From assembly GCA_002315555.1 (NCBI GenBank), contig DCHF01000001.1, forward strand, positions 78,746 through 142,745: a DNA stretch of 64,000 bases, in the 5' to 3' direction. The translations under genes and the position numbers were made by a program. Below, one piece after another: positions 27,489 through 35,855 of the stretch. This stretch comes from Lachnospiraceae bacterium UBA1759 (GTDB taxonomy: Bacteria; Bacillota; Clostridia; Lachnospirales; Lachnospiraceae). Below the pieces are notes generated by a model. That model searched no databases. It saw only the letters and a list, made by a program, of their open reading frames with translations, and had not been told where the DNA came from. Position 1 is the first letter of the stretch, and every line of letters begins with the position of its first letter.

Positions 27489-27983
27489 ATGGCACAGACA
27501 TTTACCGCAAAGATCTGGGTGCTGGGCGATGATATCGACACCGATATCATCCTCCCCACCGAATACCTTGCTTTAAAGAGCGTACAGGACATGAAGCCGT
27601 ACGCATTTTCCCCGCTCCGTCCGGAGCTTGCGGGCCTCATAAAACCCGGTGACATGATCGTGGCCGGCAAGAACTTTGGCTGCGGCTCGTCAAGAGAGCA
27701 GGCACCGGAGGTCGTCAAGGCTCTCGGCATTTCCTGCGTCGTAGCGAAGTCCTACGCACGCATTTTCTTCCGGAACGCCATCAACAACGGCCTTCTTCTC
27801 ATCGAGAATGCGGACCTTTACGATGCCGTTACCGAGGGCGATACCGCGGAAGTTACCCCGGGACAGAAGATCGTTTACAACGGAAAAGAGTATGAGATCG
27901 CGTCCCTGCCGGAGAACCTTCTGGAGATCCTGGAAGCCGGCGGCCTGGTAAAGGCCATGAGAAAACGGAACGGTTTGGACTGA
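27489..27983 (+). CDS. leuD: Isopropylmalate isomerase-type small subunit, copy 2
   Basis: A 164-residue second LeuD-type protein with the substrate loop in DIDTDIILPTEYLAL at 15-29 and NFGCGSSREQAPEVVKALG. The loop is YLAL against YLLF in the first copy, which is the kind of difference expected if the two isomerases prefer different side chains. It begins 11 bp after the first LeuC gene with a GGAGGG site and sits directly before the second LeuC gene. Which pair makes leucine cannot be told from sequence alone. Confidence 0.85.
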   Translation: MAQTFTAKIWVLGDDIDTDIILPTEYLALKSVQDMKPYAFSPLRPELAGLIKPGDMIVAGKNFGCGSSREQAPEVVKALGISCVVAKSYARIFFRNAINNGLLLIENADLYDAVTEGDTAEVTPGQKIVYNGKEYEIASLPENLLEILEAGGLVKAMRKRNGLD

Positions 27984-27996
27984 CGCGGAGGAAGAT

Positions 27997-29238
27997 ATGG
28001 GACAGACAGTAATTGAAAAAATCATCGGAAACAAAGTCGGACATGCCGTAAAGCCCGGTGACATCGTCACGGTGCCGGTGGACTGGTGCATGGTCGATGA
28101 CATCATGGCTCCCTTCTGCATCAAGAAGTTTGAAGAGATGGGATTTCAGAAGGTGTGGGATCCGGACCGCGTGGTCCTGATCTATGACCATTTCCTTCCG
28201 GCCACTCAGGTCGATGATTCCAGACATTTCCGCGAGGCCGATGCCTTTGCGGACAAATACGGGATCGAAAACATTCATCGCACCGACGGTATCTGCCATC
28301 AGCTGATGACGGAAGCCGGCTATGTCAAGCCGGGCGATATCTCTTTCGGTACGGACAGCCACACCGTGACCTACGGCTGCGTGGGCGCCTTCGCGACCGG
28401 CATCGGTTATACCGAGATGGCCGGCATCCTCGGCACCGGCGAGCTCTGGATCAAGGTCCCGGAATCCATCCGCGTGGAGATCGACGGCATCCTGCCGGCG
28501 AATGTGACCTCCAAGGATGTGATCCTCCGCATCATCGGCGACCTCACCGCTTCCGGCGCGACCTATCAGACGCTCGAGTTTTGCGGCAGCACGGTCGACG
28601 CGATGAGCGTGGCCAGCCGCATGACCATGTCCAACATGGCCGTTGAAGCAGGCGCAAAGTGCGGTGTATTCGCACCGGATGAGAAGACCTGCGAATACTG
28701 CGGCATTCCTTATACGGAAAAAGAGAAAGCACTTCAGGCAGACGCCGATGCGGTCTATGCCCGCGTGCTTCACTATCAGGCGGAGGAGCTGGTGCCTGTC
28801 GTGGCGTGCCCGTCCCTCGTCGATAATATCAAGCCGGTGGCGGAAGTTGCCGGAACCAGGGTCGATCAGGTTTTCCTGGGTTCCTGCACGAACGGTCGTT
28901 TAGAGGACCTGCAGGCGGCAGCGGAGATCCTGAAGGGTCAGACCATCGCCCCGTATCTGAAGATGATCGTGACTCCCGCAAGCCGCAAGGTCTACAGAGC
29001 GGCCCTGGCGGACGGCACGCTGGAGATCCTGGCGGACGCCGGCTGTGTCATCACGACACCGGGCTGCGGTCTCTGCTGCGGACGCGGCGGAGGTATCCTT
29101 TCCGACAATGAAGTCGTTGTTGCGACGAACAACCGTAATTTCCTGGGGCGCATGGGCACCAGCAAAGTAAAGATCTATCTGGCATCCCCGAAGACCGCTG
29201 CGATGACGGCGCTTACGGGTGTGATCACAGAAGCATAA
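27997..29238 (+). CDS. leuC: Isopropylmalate isomerase-type large subunit, copy 2
   Basis: A 413-residue LeuC-type protein. Cluster ligands are in GSCTNGR at about 295-301 and in the Cys-rich PGCGLCCGRGGG near 355, and active-site blocks in DGICHQLM and GTDSHTVTYGCVG. Compared with copy 1 it keeps the standard SCTNG motif but has CGLCCG where copy 1 has CSVCWG. It overlaps nothing and has a GGAGGA site 7 bp before the ATG. The pair with the preceding small subunit should make one complete isomerase. Confidence 0.87.
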   Translation: MGQTVIEKIIGNKVGHAVKPGDIVTVPVDWCMVDDIMAPFCIKKFEEMGFQKVWDPDRVVLIYDHFLPATQVDDSRHFREADAFADKYGIENIHRTDGICHQLMTEAGYVKPGDISFGTDSHTVTYGCVGAFATGIGYTEMAGILGTGELWIKVPESIRVEIDGILPANVTSKDVILRIIGDLTASGATYQTLEFCGSTVDAMSVASRMTMSNMAVEAGAKCGVFAPDEKTCEYCGIPYTEKEKALQADADAVYARVLHYQAEELVPVVACPSLVDNIKPVAEVAGTRVDQVFLGSCTNGRLEDLQAAAEILKGQTIAPYLKMIVTPASRKVYRAALADGTLEILADAGCVITTPGCGLCCGRGGGILSDNEVVVATNNRNFLGRMGTSKVKIYLASPKTAAMTALTGVITEA

Positions 29239-29253
29239 GAGGAGTACTACATT

Positions 29254-30921
29254 ATGATGGATGCAAGCAAATACAGAATCGGCTATTTTACACCGCCGGT
29301 AGAAGAGGGCCATGTTTACAGATGGCCGCAGAAGGACCACATCGAAGTCCCGCCCACATTCTGCAGCGTGGACCTGCGTGACGGCAACCAGAGCCTGATC
29401 GTTCCGATGAGCCTCGAGGAAAAGCTCGAATTCTTCAAGCTCCTCGTTGAAGTCGGCTTCAAGGAGATCGAGGTCGGTTTCCCGGCCGCTTCCGAGACCG
29501 AATACGAATTCCTTCGTACCCTGATCGATAACAACATGATCCCGGACGATGTCACCGTACAGGTCCTGACCCAGTGCCGCGACCACATCATCCGTAAGAC
29601 CTTCGAGGCCGTAAAGGGCGCACCGAGAGCCGTTATCCACTTTTACAATTCCACTTCCAAGGCCCAGCGCGAGCAGGTCTTCAAAAAGAGTAAGGAAGAG
29701 ATCAAGAAGATCGCGGTAGACGGCGCAAAGCTCGTCAAGCAGCTGTCTGAGGAATATGAAGGCAACTTCCTGTTTGAGTACAGCCCGGAATCCTTCACCG
29801 GAACCGAGCCGGAATATGCCGTGGAAGTCTGCAACGCCGTTCTGGACGTCATGCAGCCCACCAAGGAACGTCCGATGATCCTGAACCTTCCGGTCACCGT
29901 TGAAATGAGCATGCCGCATGTGTATGCGAACCAGATCGAATGGTGCTCCGATAACTTCAAGTACCGTGACGGCGTCATCATTTCCAGCCATCCGCACAAC
30001 GACCGCGGAACCGGTGTTGCCTGCGCGGAGCTGGCATGCCTGGCCGGCGCGGACCGCATCGAGTGCTGCCTGTTCGGCAACGGTGAGCGTACCGGTAACG
30101 TGGACGCCATCACACTGGCAATGAACATGTACTCGCACGGCGTGGATCCGAAGCTGGATTTCTCCAACATGCCGCATATCTGCGAAGTGTACGAGCGCTG
30201 CACACGCATGCATGTATACGAGCGTACCCCGTACGCCGGCGCGCTGGTCTTTGCCGCATTCTCCGGCTCTCACCAGGATGCCATCGCAAAGGGCATGACC
30301 TACTATCGCCAGAACGAGCAGCATGAGTGGAACTGCCCGTACATTCCGATCGACCCGACAGATATCAGCCGTACCTACGATGCCGATGTTATCCGCATCA
30401 ATTCCCAGTCCGGCAAGGGCGGCATCGGCTTCCTCTTAGAGCAGAACTTCGGCTACAACCCGCCGCCTAAGATGCGTGAGGCATTAAGCTATGCCGTAAA
30501 GAGCGTTTCCGACCACGCACATAAGGAACTGTCCGTTATGGAAGTGCTGGAGGTCTTTGAAAAGACCTATCTGAACGTCGAGGCACCGATCAAGGTCGAG
30601 GATGCGCACTTTGTTCAGAAGGACGGCATCATGTCCATGGTCACCTTCACGGAGAACGGCATGATCAAGAATGCGGCGTCTCACGGCAACGGCCGTCTGG
30701 ATGCGGTCGCGAATGCGATCCGCGAGGAGACCGGGCTCAAGTTCAGGCTGGATCACTACAGCGAACACTCCCTGGATCAGAAGGGCACCGGCTCCGTGGC
30801 CTGCAGCTACGTCGGTCTTGTCTGGGAGGATAAGTCCGTGACCTGGGGTGCGGGTACCGACACCGATATCATCAATGCCGGCATCAAGGCACTGGTCAGC
30901 GCAATCAATAACAAAAAGTAA
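29254..30921 (+). CDS. leuA: 2-isopropylmalate synthase
   Basis: A 555-residue LeuA of the long, fungal-like branch. It condenses 2-oxoisovalerate with acetyl-CoA, the first committed step of leucine synthesis. The TIM barrel starts with CSVDLRDGNQSL (about 45-56) and has the metal site SSHPHNDRGTGVA; the C-terminal region from about 430 is the regulatory domain that binds leucine. The ATG at 29254 is followed by another ATG; AGGAGT lies 8 bp upstream. Placed after two isomerase pairs and before leuB, an order that differs from the usual leuA-leuB-leuC-leuD. Confidence 0.92.
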   Translation: MMDASKYRIGYFTPPVEEGHVYRWPQKDHIEVPPTFCSVDLRDGNQSLIVPMSLEEKLEFFKLLVEVGFKEIEVGFPAASETEYEFLRTLIDNNMIPDDVTVQVLTQCRDHIIRKTFEAVKGAPRAVIHFYNSTSKAQREQVFKKSKEEIKKIAVDGAKLVKQLSEEYEGNFLFEYSPESFTGTEPEYAVEVCNAVLDVMQPTKERPMILNLPVTVEMSMPHVYANQIEWCSDNFKYRDGVIISSHPHNDRGTGVACAELACLAGADRIECCLFGNGERTGNVDAITLAMNMYSHGVDPKLDFSNMPHICEVYERCTRMHVYERTPYAGALVFAAFSGSHQDAIAKGMTYYRQNEQHEWNCPYIPIDPTDISRTYDADVIRINSQSGKGGIGFLLEQNFGYNPPPKMREALSYAVKSVSDHAHKELSVMEVLEVFEKTYLNVEAPIKVEDAHFVQKDGIMSMVTFTENGMIKNAASHGNGRLDAVANAIREETGLKFRLDHYSEHSLDQKGTGSVACSYVGLVWEDKSVTWGAGTDTDIINAGIKALVSAINNKK

Positions 30922-30936
30922 TACAGGAGATCGATT

Positions 30937-32010
30937 ATGGAAAAGAAGATCGGACTGATCTGGGGCGACTGTTCCAGCCCGGAGATCATGACAGAAGCTG
31001 TTAAGGTACTGGACCGCATCGCGGAAAAGTATGGACATACCTGGACGTATACCGACATTGCGATGGGCGGTGAGGCTGTGGATAAGTACAGCGATCCGCT
31101 GCCGCAGCATGAGCTGGATAAGGCGCTGGCACAGGATTCCGTGCTGCTCGGCGCCATCGGCGGACCCAAGTGGGAGGGGCTCCCGGGACCGGCAAGACCG
31201 GAAAAGGGTCTCCTTCGTCTGCGCGCAGGAATGGGCCTGTATTCCAACAACCGTCCGGCAAAGATCTGGCCGCAGCTCGCAGCCGCATCTCCGCTTAAGC
31301 CGGAGATCGTTGCAAAGGGCATCGATTTCATCATCGTTCGCGAACTGATCGGCGGTGCGTACTTCGGTAAGCACGAGACCGTGACCTTAGAGAACGGCGA
31401 GAAGCAGGCCATCGACTACATGCCGTATGCAGAGCATGAGATCGAGCGCATCGGCCGCATCGGCTTTGAGACCGCAATGAAGCGCGGCAGGAAGCTGACC
31501 TGCGTCGATAAGGCCAACGTGCTGGATACCAGCCGTCTTTGGCGTGAGGTCATGCACCGTCTGCAGAAGGAATATCCGGAAGTCGAGTATTCCGAAATGT
31601 TCGTCGACAACTGCGCAATGCAGATCTGCAAGAATCCGTCCCAGTTCGATGTCATCGTGACGGAGAACCTGTTCGGCGACATTCTGTCCGATGAAGCTTC
31701 CGAGATCACCGGTTCCATCGGTATGATCCCGTCCTCCTCCCTCGGCGAGACCACGAACGGCCTGTATGAGCCGATCCACGGTTCCGCACCGGACATCATG
31801 GGTCAGGACAAGGTCAACCCGATCGCCTGCATCCTTTCCGCTGCCATGATGTTACGCTTCAGCTTCAGTATGGCGGAAGAGGCGGACGACATCGAAGCGG
31901 CTGTCAACAAGGTCCTCGACAAGGGCCTTCGTACTGCAGATATGATGTCCGAAGGCTGTACGCTTGTGGGCTGCAAGGCCATGGGCGACGCGATCGTTGC
32001 AGAGATCTGA
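30937..32010 (+). CDS. leuB: 3-isopropylmalate dehydrogenase
   Basis: A 357-residue NAD-dependent beta-decarboxylating dehydrogenase that oxidises 3-isopropylmalate. Substrate Arg residues are in LRLRAGMGLYSNNRPAK, the metal-binding Asp residues in FGDILSDEASEITGSIG, and the NAD site in EPIHGSAPDIMGQDKVNP. The length matches bacterial LeuB. It is the last gene of the T-box operon, 15 bp after leuA, and is followed by a terminator. Confidence 0.95.
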   Translation: MEKKIGLIWGDCSSPEIMTEAVKVLDRIAEKYGHTWTYTDIAMGGEAVDKYSDPLPQHELDKALAQDSVLLGAIGGPKWEGLPGPARPEKGLLRLRAGMGLYSNNRPAKIWPQLAAASPLKPEIVAKGIDFIIVRELIGGAYFGKHETVTLENGEKQAIDYMPYAEHEIERIGRIGFETAMKRGRKLTCVDKANVLDTSRLWREVMHRLQKEYPEVEYSEMFVDNCAMQICKNPSQFDVIVTENLFGDILSDEASEITGSIGMIPSSSLGETTNGLYEPIHGSAPDIMGQDKVNPIACILSAAMMLRFSFSMAEEADDIEAAVNKVLDKGLRTADMMSEGCTLVGCKAMGDAIVAEI

Positions 32011-32016
32011 TGCTGA

Positions 32017-32056
32017 AAAGCGCCTGCTTTTCCCGATGGGAGAGGCGGGCGTTTTC
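32017..32056 (+). terminator. Leucine operon terminator
   Basis: AAAAGCGCCTGC paired with GGCGGGCGTTTT (one G-T pair) and a T-rich tail, directly after leuB. Confidence 0.75.
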
Positions 32057-32081
32057 TTTCCGGAAATTTTGCAAGTTACGC

Positions 32082-32111
32082 TTGATTAACCGGAATTCCG
32101 GATGGTATATT
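32082..32111 (+). promoter_or_regulatory. GH4 promoter with a palindrome in its spacer
   Basis: TTGATT at 32082-32087, an 18-nt spacer, TATATT at 32106-32111. The spacer holds the perfect 12-bp palindrome CCGGAATTCCGG (32090-32101), a likely repressor site between the two promoter boxes. Confidence 0.6.
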
Positions 32112-32141
32112 GGTAAAAATTCGTGATATCCGAGGTGGATT

Positions 32142-33524
32142 ATGAAAAAATATGAGAAACTGAAGATCGTTATGATCGGTGCGGGCAGCTGTTCGTTCTG
32201 TCCGGCGACTCTGAATGATATTTTGTTAAGCGACAAGCTGAATTCCCTGCCGCTTTCCGTCTGTCTGATGGACATTGACGCGCATGCTTTGGAGGTCAGC
32301 TTCGGCTACGCGCAGGAAGCGGTCAAGTACGCGAAGAGAGAGATCGACCTCACAAGAACGCTGGACCTCGACGAAGCTCTTAAGGACGCGGACTTTGTCA
32401 TCGACGCTATTGAGATCGACCGCTATCATTACTGGTCGATGGACTTCCACATCCCGAGAAGATACGGCTTCCGCCAGGTCTACGGCGAGAACGGAGGCCC
32501 GGGCGGCATGTTCCATACGCTGAGAAACATCGGACCGGTGCTTCACATCGCGGAGCGTATGGAAGCGATCTGCCCCGAGGCGTGGCTCATCAACTACACG
32601 AATCCGGAAGCGAAGCTCGTGGAGGCGGTCCTGAAGCTCACAAAGATCAATGCTGTCGGTGTCTGCCACGGTTTTGAAATGGGCTGCGATCAGATCGCGC
32701 AGATCCTGGAACGCGACCGGAAGACGCTGGAGATCGAAGGCTACGGTCTGAACCACTTTGGCTGGATGACCAGGGTGGCCGATAAGGAGACCGGTGAGGA
32801 TCTTTACCCGCTGCTGAAAGAACGCGAAAAGGAAAGCCATTGGCTGGCGCGCTGGGACGAGGTCGGCCTGTCCCGTATGATGCTCCGTACCTACGGCCTG
32901 TATCCGTATCCGGGAACGAACCACATCGGCGAGTACATCGCCTGGAGCGACCAGTTCCTCGCAAGCCAGCAGATCCAGTATTTCTTTGATCCGGTCAATG
33001 AAAAGCCCTGGGAGACCAAAAAGCATCCGCGCTTTGTCTACGATTTCTGCTCTAATCCGACCAATATTCCGTATTCCGAAAAGGACGGCGACAAGGACGA
33101 AGAATACAGACAGTGCTTTGTGATCGGCGAGGGCGGTCTCTGGAAGTCCCATGAGTACGGCATTCCGATCATCGAGGCCATTGCCTTTGACGAAGAGGTT
33201 TTGATCCCGTCCCTGAACCGCTTAAACTATGGTCACATTCCGGGCGTCATGGACGGCCTCTGCGTGGAGGGCCCGTGCATCGTAAACGGTAAGGGCATCG
33301 AGCTTCAGAAGGTCGATCCGCTTCCGGTCGCCGTCACGGCGATGATCAACCAGCAGGGCGCAGTCACGGAGCTCGTGATCGAGGCGTACCGCGAAAAGTC
33401 CAGAAACAAGCTTTTACAGGCGATGCTTCTGGATCCCACGGTCTCGAACTACAACAACTGTGTGGCGCTGATCGATGAGATGTTTGAGCGCGAAAAGGAA
33501 CTGCTGCCGGAGATGAACTGGTAA
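32142..33524 (+). CDS. GH4 family glycoside hydrolase (NAD/Mn-dependent)
   Basis: A 460-residue GH4 enzyme, which cleaves glycosides by an oxidation-elimination route using NAD and a divalent metal. The N-terminal Rossmann segment reads IVMIGAGSCSF. Metal ligands are Cys near 174 in VCHGF and His near 205 in GLNHFGW. The CHG form of the motif belongs to members acting on unphosphorylated alpha-glucosides or alpha-galacturonides rather than the phospho-glycosidases, but specificity is uncertain. A GAGG site precedes the ATG. Twelve bases separate it from the NagB-like gene. Confidence 0.85.
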   Translation: MKKYEKLKIVMIGAGSCSFCPATLNDILLSDKLNSLPLSVCLMDIDAHALEVSFGYAQEAVKYAKREIDLTRTLDLDEALKDADFVIDAIEIDRYHYWSMDFHIPRRYGFRQVYGENGGPGGMFHTLRNIGPVLHIAERMEAICPEAWLINYTNPEAKLVEAVLKLTKINAVGVCHGFEMGCDQIAQILERDRKTLEIEGYGLNHFGWMTRVADKETGEDLYPLLKEREKESHWLARWDEVGLSRMMLRTYGLYPYPGTNHIGEYIAWSDQFLASQQIQYFFDPVNEKPWETKKHPRFVYDFCSNPTNIPYSEKDGDKDEEYRQCFVIGEGGLWKSHEYGIPIIEAIAFDEEVLIPSLNRLNYGHIPGVMDGLCVEGPCIVNGKGIELQKVDPLPVAVTAMINQQGAVTELVIEAYREKSRNKLLQAMLLDPTVSNYNNCVALIDEMFEREKELLPEMNW

Positions 33525-33536
33525 GAAGGAATCGGC

Positions 33537-34259
33537 ATGGAAACGGTTTTATTTCAGAATTACGAAGAGATGAGCGACGGCCTTGCGGAGGAAATGCTTC
33601 GCGTGATCCGGGAGAAGCCGGAGGCAGTGATCGTCATTGCGACCGGTCATTCCCCGCAGCTCGGCTATCAAAAAGCGGTGGCGAAGATCCGCGGGGAAAA
33701 GATCGATGTTTCCCGCCTTACGCTCGTAAAGCTCGACGAGTGGCTGGGACTGACACCGGAGGATCCCGCAACGTGTGAATACTTCCTGCAGACGGAGCTG
33801 ATCCGGCCGCTCGGCATTCGTGAAGAGCGGTACATCCACTTCGCAGCGGATGCGGAGGATGTGGAAGCGGAGTGCGAGCGCTTTCAGGCGGCATACGATG
33901 CACTTCCCGCGGTGGATCTTGTGATCCTCGGCATCGGTATGAACGGCCACGTCGGCCTCAATGAACCGGCCGATGCGCTTCAGCCGCATTTCCACAGCAT
34001 CGGCCTGGACGCGGTCACGAAGACGCATGCCATGCTGACGGAGACCGACCGCACGGTGAGCGCCGGCGTGACGATGGGCATGCGGGATATCTTCCGAGGA
34101 GAAGAGATCCTGGTGCTTGCGGACGGGGAGAAGAAGAGGGACGGTCTGGAAACGCTGATCGATGGGAAGATCACAACGAAGCTTCCGGTTTCGGTATTGT
34201 CCCTGCATGCGAATTTGAAGTGTTACATAAACCGGGAAAGCTTCCCGGACATGTTCTGA
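33537..34259 (+). CDS. NagB-family amino sugar phosphate deaminase/isomerase
   Basis: A 240-residue protein of the glucosamine-6-phosphate deaminase superfamily. The active-site DEWLGL is near 67 and the catalytic His region GIGMNGHVGLNEP near 130. These enzymes convert an amino sugar 6-phosphate into a ketose 6-phosphate plus ammonia. Sequence details (DEWLGLTPEDPATCEYFL) are closer to the galactosamine-6-phosphate (AgaI) group than to classical NagB, by eye. Pairing with GH4 suggests a small alpha-linked amino sugar route, but no kinase or transporter is next to it. Confidence 0.8.
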   Translation: METVLFQNYEEMSDGLAEEMLRVIREKPEAVIVIATGHSPQLGYQKAVAKIRGEKIDVSRLTLVKLDEWLGLTPEDPATCEYFLQTELIRPLGIREERYIHFAADAEDVEAECERFQAAYDALPAVDLVILGIGMNGHVGLNEPADALQPHFHSIGLDAVTKTHAMLTETDRTVSAGVTMGMRDIFRGEEILVLADGEKKRDGLETLIDGKITTKLPVSVLSLHANLKCYINRESFPDMF

Positions 34260-34277
34260 GGACAGAAATATTAAGAA

Positions 34278-34316
34278 AAGGCGCTGTGAAAATCAATTTG
34301 ATTTCACAGCGCCTTC
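34278..34316. terminator. Bidirectional terminator, GCGCTGTGA family copy 3
   Basis: AAGGCGCTGTGAAAATCAA paired with TTGATTTCACAGCGCCTT (one bulged A). It lies between the convergent NagB-like and GNAT genes. Confidence 0.85.
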
Positions 34317-34346
34317 TCTGTATTAAGAGGCTGTAATAAAAGTACT

Positions 34347-34949
34347 TTATGAATATTTCTTCAATACTTCCCGCACCTTTTCTTTGTCCAGTCTTGCGAA
34401 GGGAATGAAATCCGGCTGGTCCTTGGTATGTTCGCTGATGGATTTTTCCATCCAGGCCATATTGTACCATTCATGGAATTTGTAGCGGCAATGGTGGAAC
34501 TCGCCCACGTTTTTGTAACCCAGCCAGCTGTGGAAGATGGAACTGTCCATGTTCAGGAAACTGGTCTTTTCCTCCGGATAGGAGACGCTGGCGTAGAGAT
34601 TGACCATATTCTGGAGCTTCAGTAAGGATTCCAGGGCGGTGTAGAGCTTCCGGCCGATGCCCTCGCGATGATGATAGCGGTGCACGTAGATGGATACCTC
34701 GCAGGACCAGGCATAGGCGGCGCGGTCATGGAATTCGCGGGCATAGGCATAGCCGACGATCTCGCCGTCCTTTACAGCCACCACGTACGGATACTTGCCG
34801 GTGATGTTGTAGATACGCGCGGCAAACTGTTCCACGGTGGGGACCTCGACCTCGGAGGTTACGGCCGTATTCAGAATATAATAAGAATAAATGCTGAGGA
34901 GCGCGGAAGCGTCTTCCGGCTCTGCAAGACGTATGGTTATGTCGTTCAT
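34347..34949 (-). CDS. GNAT N-acetyltransferase (Pat-like)
   Basis: A 200-residue acetyltransferase of the phosphinothricin acetyltransferase-like group. It has the expected opening (ITIRLAEPEDASALLSIYSYY) and the acetyl-CoA loop HRYHHREGIGRKLY. It transfers an acetyl group to an amine, often an amino acid analogue. The frame extends upstream to 34985, but CAGGGAA is correctly spaced only for the ATG at 34949. It ends at the shared terminator and its target is not evident. Confidence 0.8.
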   Translation of the reverse strand: MNDITIRLAEPEDASALLSIYSYYILNTAVTSEVEVPTVEQFAARIYNITGKYPYVVAVKDGEIVGYAYAREFHDRAAYAWSCEVSIYVHRYHHREGIGRKLYTALESLLKLQNMVNLYASVSYPEEKTSFLNMDSSIFHSWLGYKNVGEFHHCRYKFHEWYNMAWMEKSISEHTKDQPDFIPFARLDKEKVREVLKKYS

Positions 34950-35081
34950 ACTCATTTCCCTGACAGGGAACCGTTTGATTCCCAATGATATCTTTAAAAT
35001 TCAGTAACAGTTTAGCACAATGCAGTGCTGATTTCAATGCGCGCTCGTGGAAATTCCTCAGAATTGAAACATACAACATTT

Positions 35082-35120
35082 GAGACAAGTGTCGCTTTCC
35101 GAAAACAACACTTGTCTCTT
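35082..35120 (-). terminator. Terminator of the TetR gene
   Basis: Arms GAGACAAGTGT (35082-35092) and ACACTTGTCTC (35108-35118). It lies downstream of the minus-strand TetR gene; the T run is weak. Confidence 0.55.
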
Positions 35121-35144
35121 CTGGAGAAATCTGTTTATATGGAA

Positions 35145-35651
35145 TTACATAAACAACCGGATGTAATCGACCATCAGATCCACAATCTGTTCCACCGGAA
35201 TATCGGGCTCATTCACGAGCCACTGTTTTAGCACGGAATTCAGCCCTCCGGCAATGAAATAGACGGAACCGTGCTTCAGAAGGGAGACGTTATCACCGGC
35301 CAGTTTTGTCATGAATTTTGTCAGGATCGCTTCAAATGAGGAAATTGTGATGATCTTTCCCATGATGCCGTCCGCGGAGGCTGCATGGAAGCTGTGGCAG
35401 AGATGTGTGAGCACGACGGGGAGGTCCACTTCCCTGCCGTGGATGCTCTCATAGGTCTCGTTGATCAGACGCGTCGTAAACTCATCCGCAATATCGGACG
35501 GAATGCTGTAATGCTTATAAAAAGTCGACCGGTTGATGCCGGCCTCTTTGCAGAGAGCAGTAACCGTGACATTGGCGGGATCGGTGGTCTTTGCGAGCGC
35601 TGCATAAGCGTTTAAAAGCTTCAGCTTGGTGTTTTCGATCTTAGTATTCAT
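35145..35651 (-). CDS. TetR-family transcriptional regulator
   Basis: A 168-residue TetR regulator with the helix-turn-helix at about 25-55 (NVTVTALCKEAGINRSTFYKHY) and a short C-terminal domain (TetR_C type). It is divergent from the unknown 518-residue protein and sugar isomerase pair over 204 bp and is the likely repressor of that operon. The gap is AT-rich; I found no perfect dyad there that I would call an operator. Confidence 0.83.
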   Translation of the reverse strand: MNTKIENTKLKLLNAYAALAKTTDPANVTVTALCKEAGINRSTFYKHYSIPSDIADEFTTRLINETYESIHGREVDLPVVLTHLCHSFHAASADGIMGKIITISSFEAILTKFMTKLAGDNVSLLKHGSVYFIAGGLNSVLKQWLVNEPDIPVEQIVDLMVDYIRLFM

Positions 35652-35855
35652 GGTCTGCCTCGCTATTCATGGATCATACGGACAAGAAGCCTGTTGCTTC
35701 CCTTTATTATATTATAACGCAAAAATATGAAAAATACATACTTTACCACAAAAACAACAGATGTAGTTTTATGGATAAACGAGCGGAGATCGCGCGGGTG
35801 ACACAGACATCCGGCTGCAGTCCGGGCAACAATAAACGAAAGGAACCAGTAACCT

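Noticed and set aside
26122..30324. Long minus-strand frames opposite leuC and leuA (459 and 474 codons)
   Set aside because: Antisense shadows of GC-rich codon use; composition is odd (His/Arg-rich) and the plus-strand genes are unambiguous.
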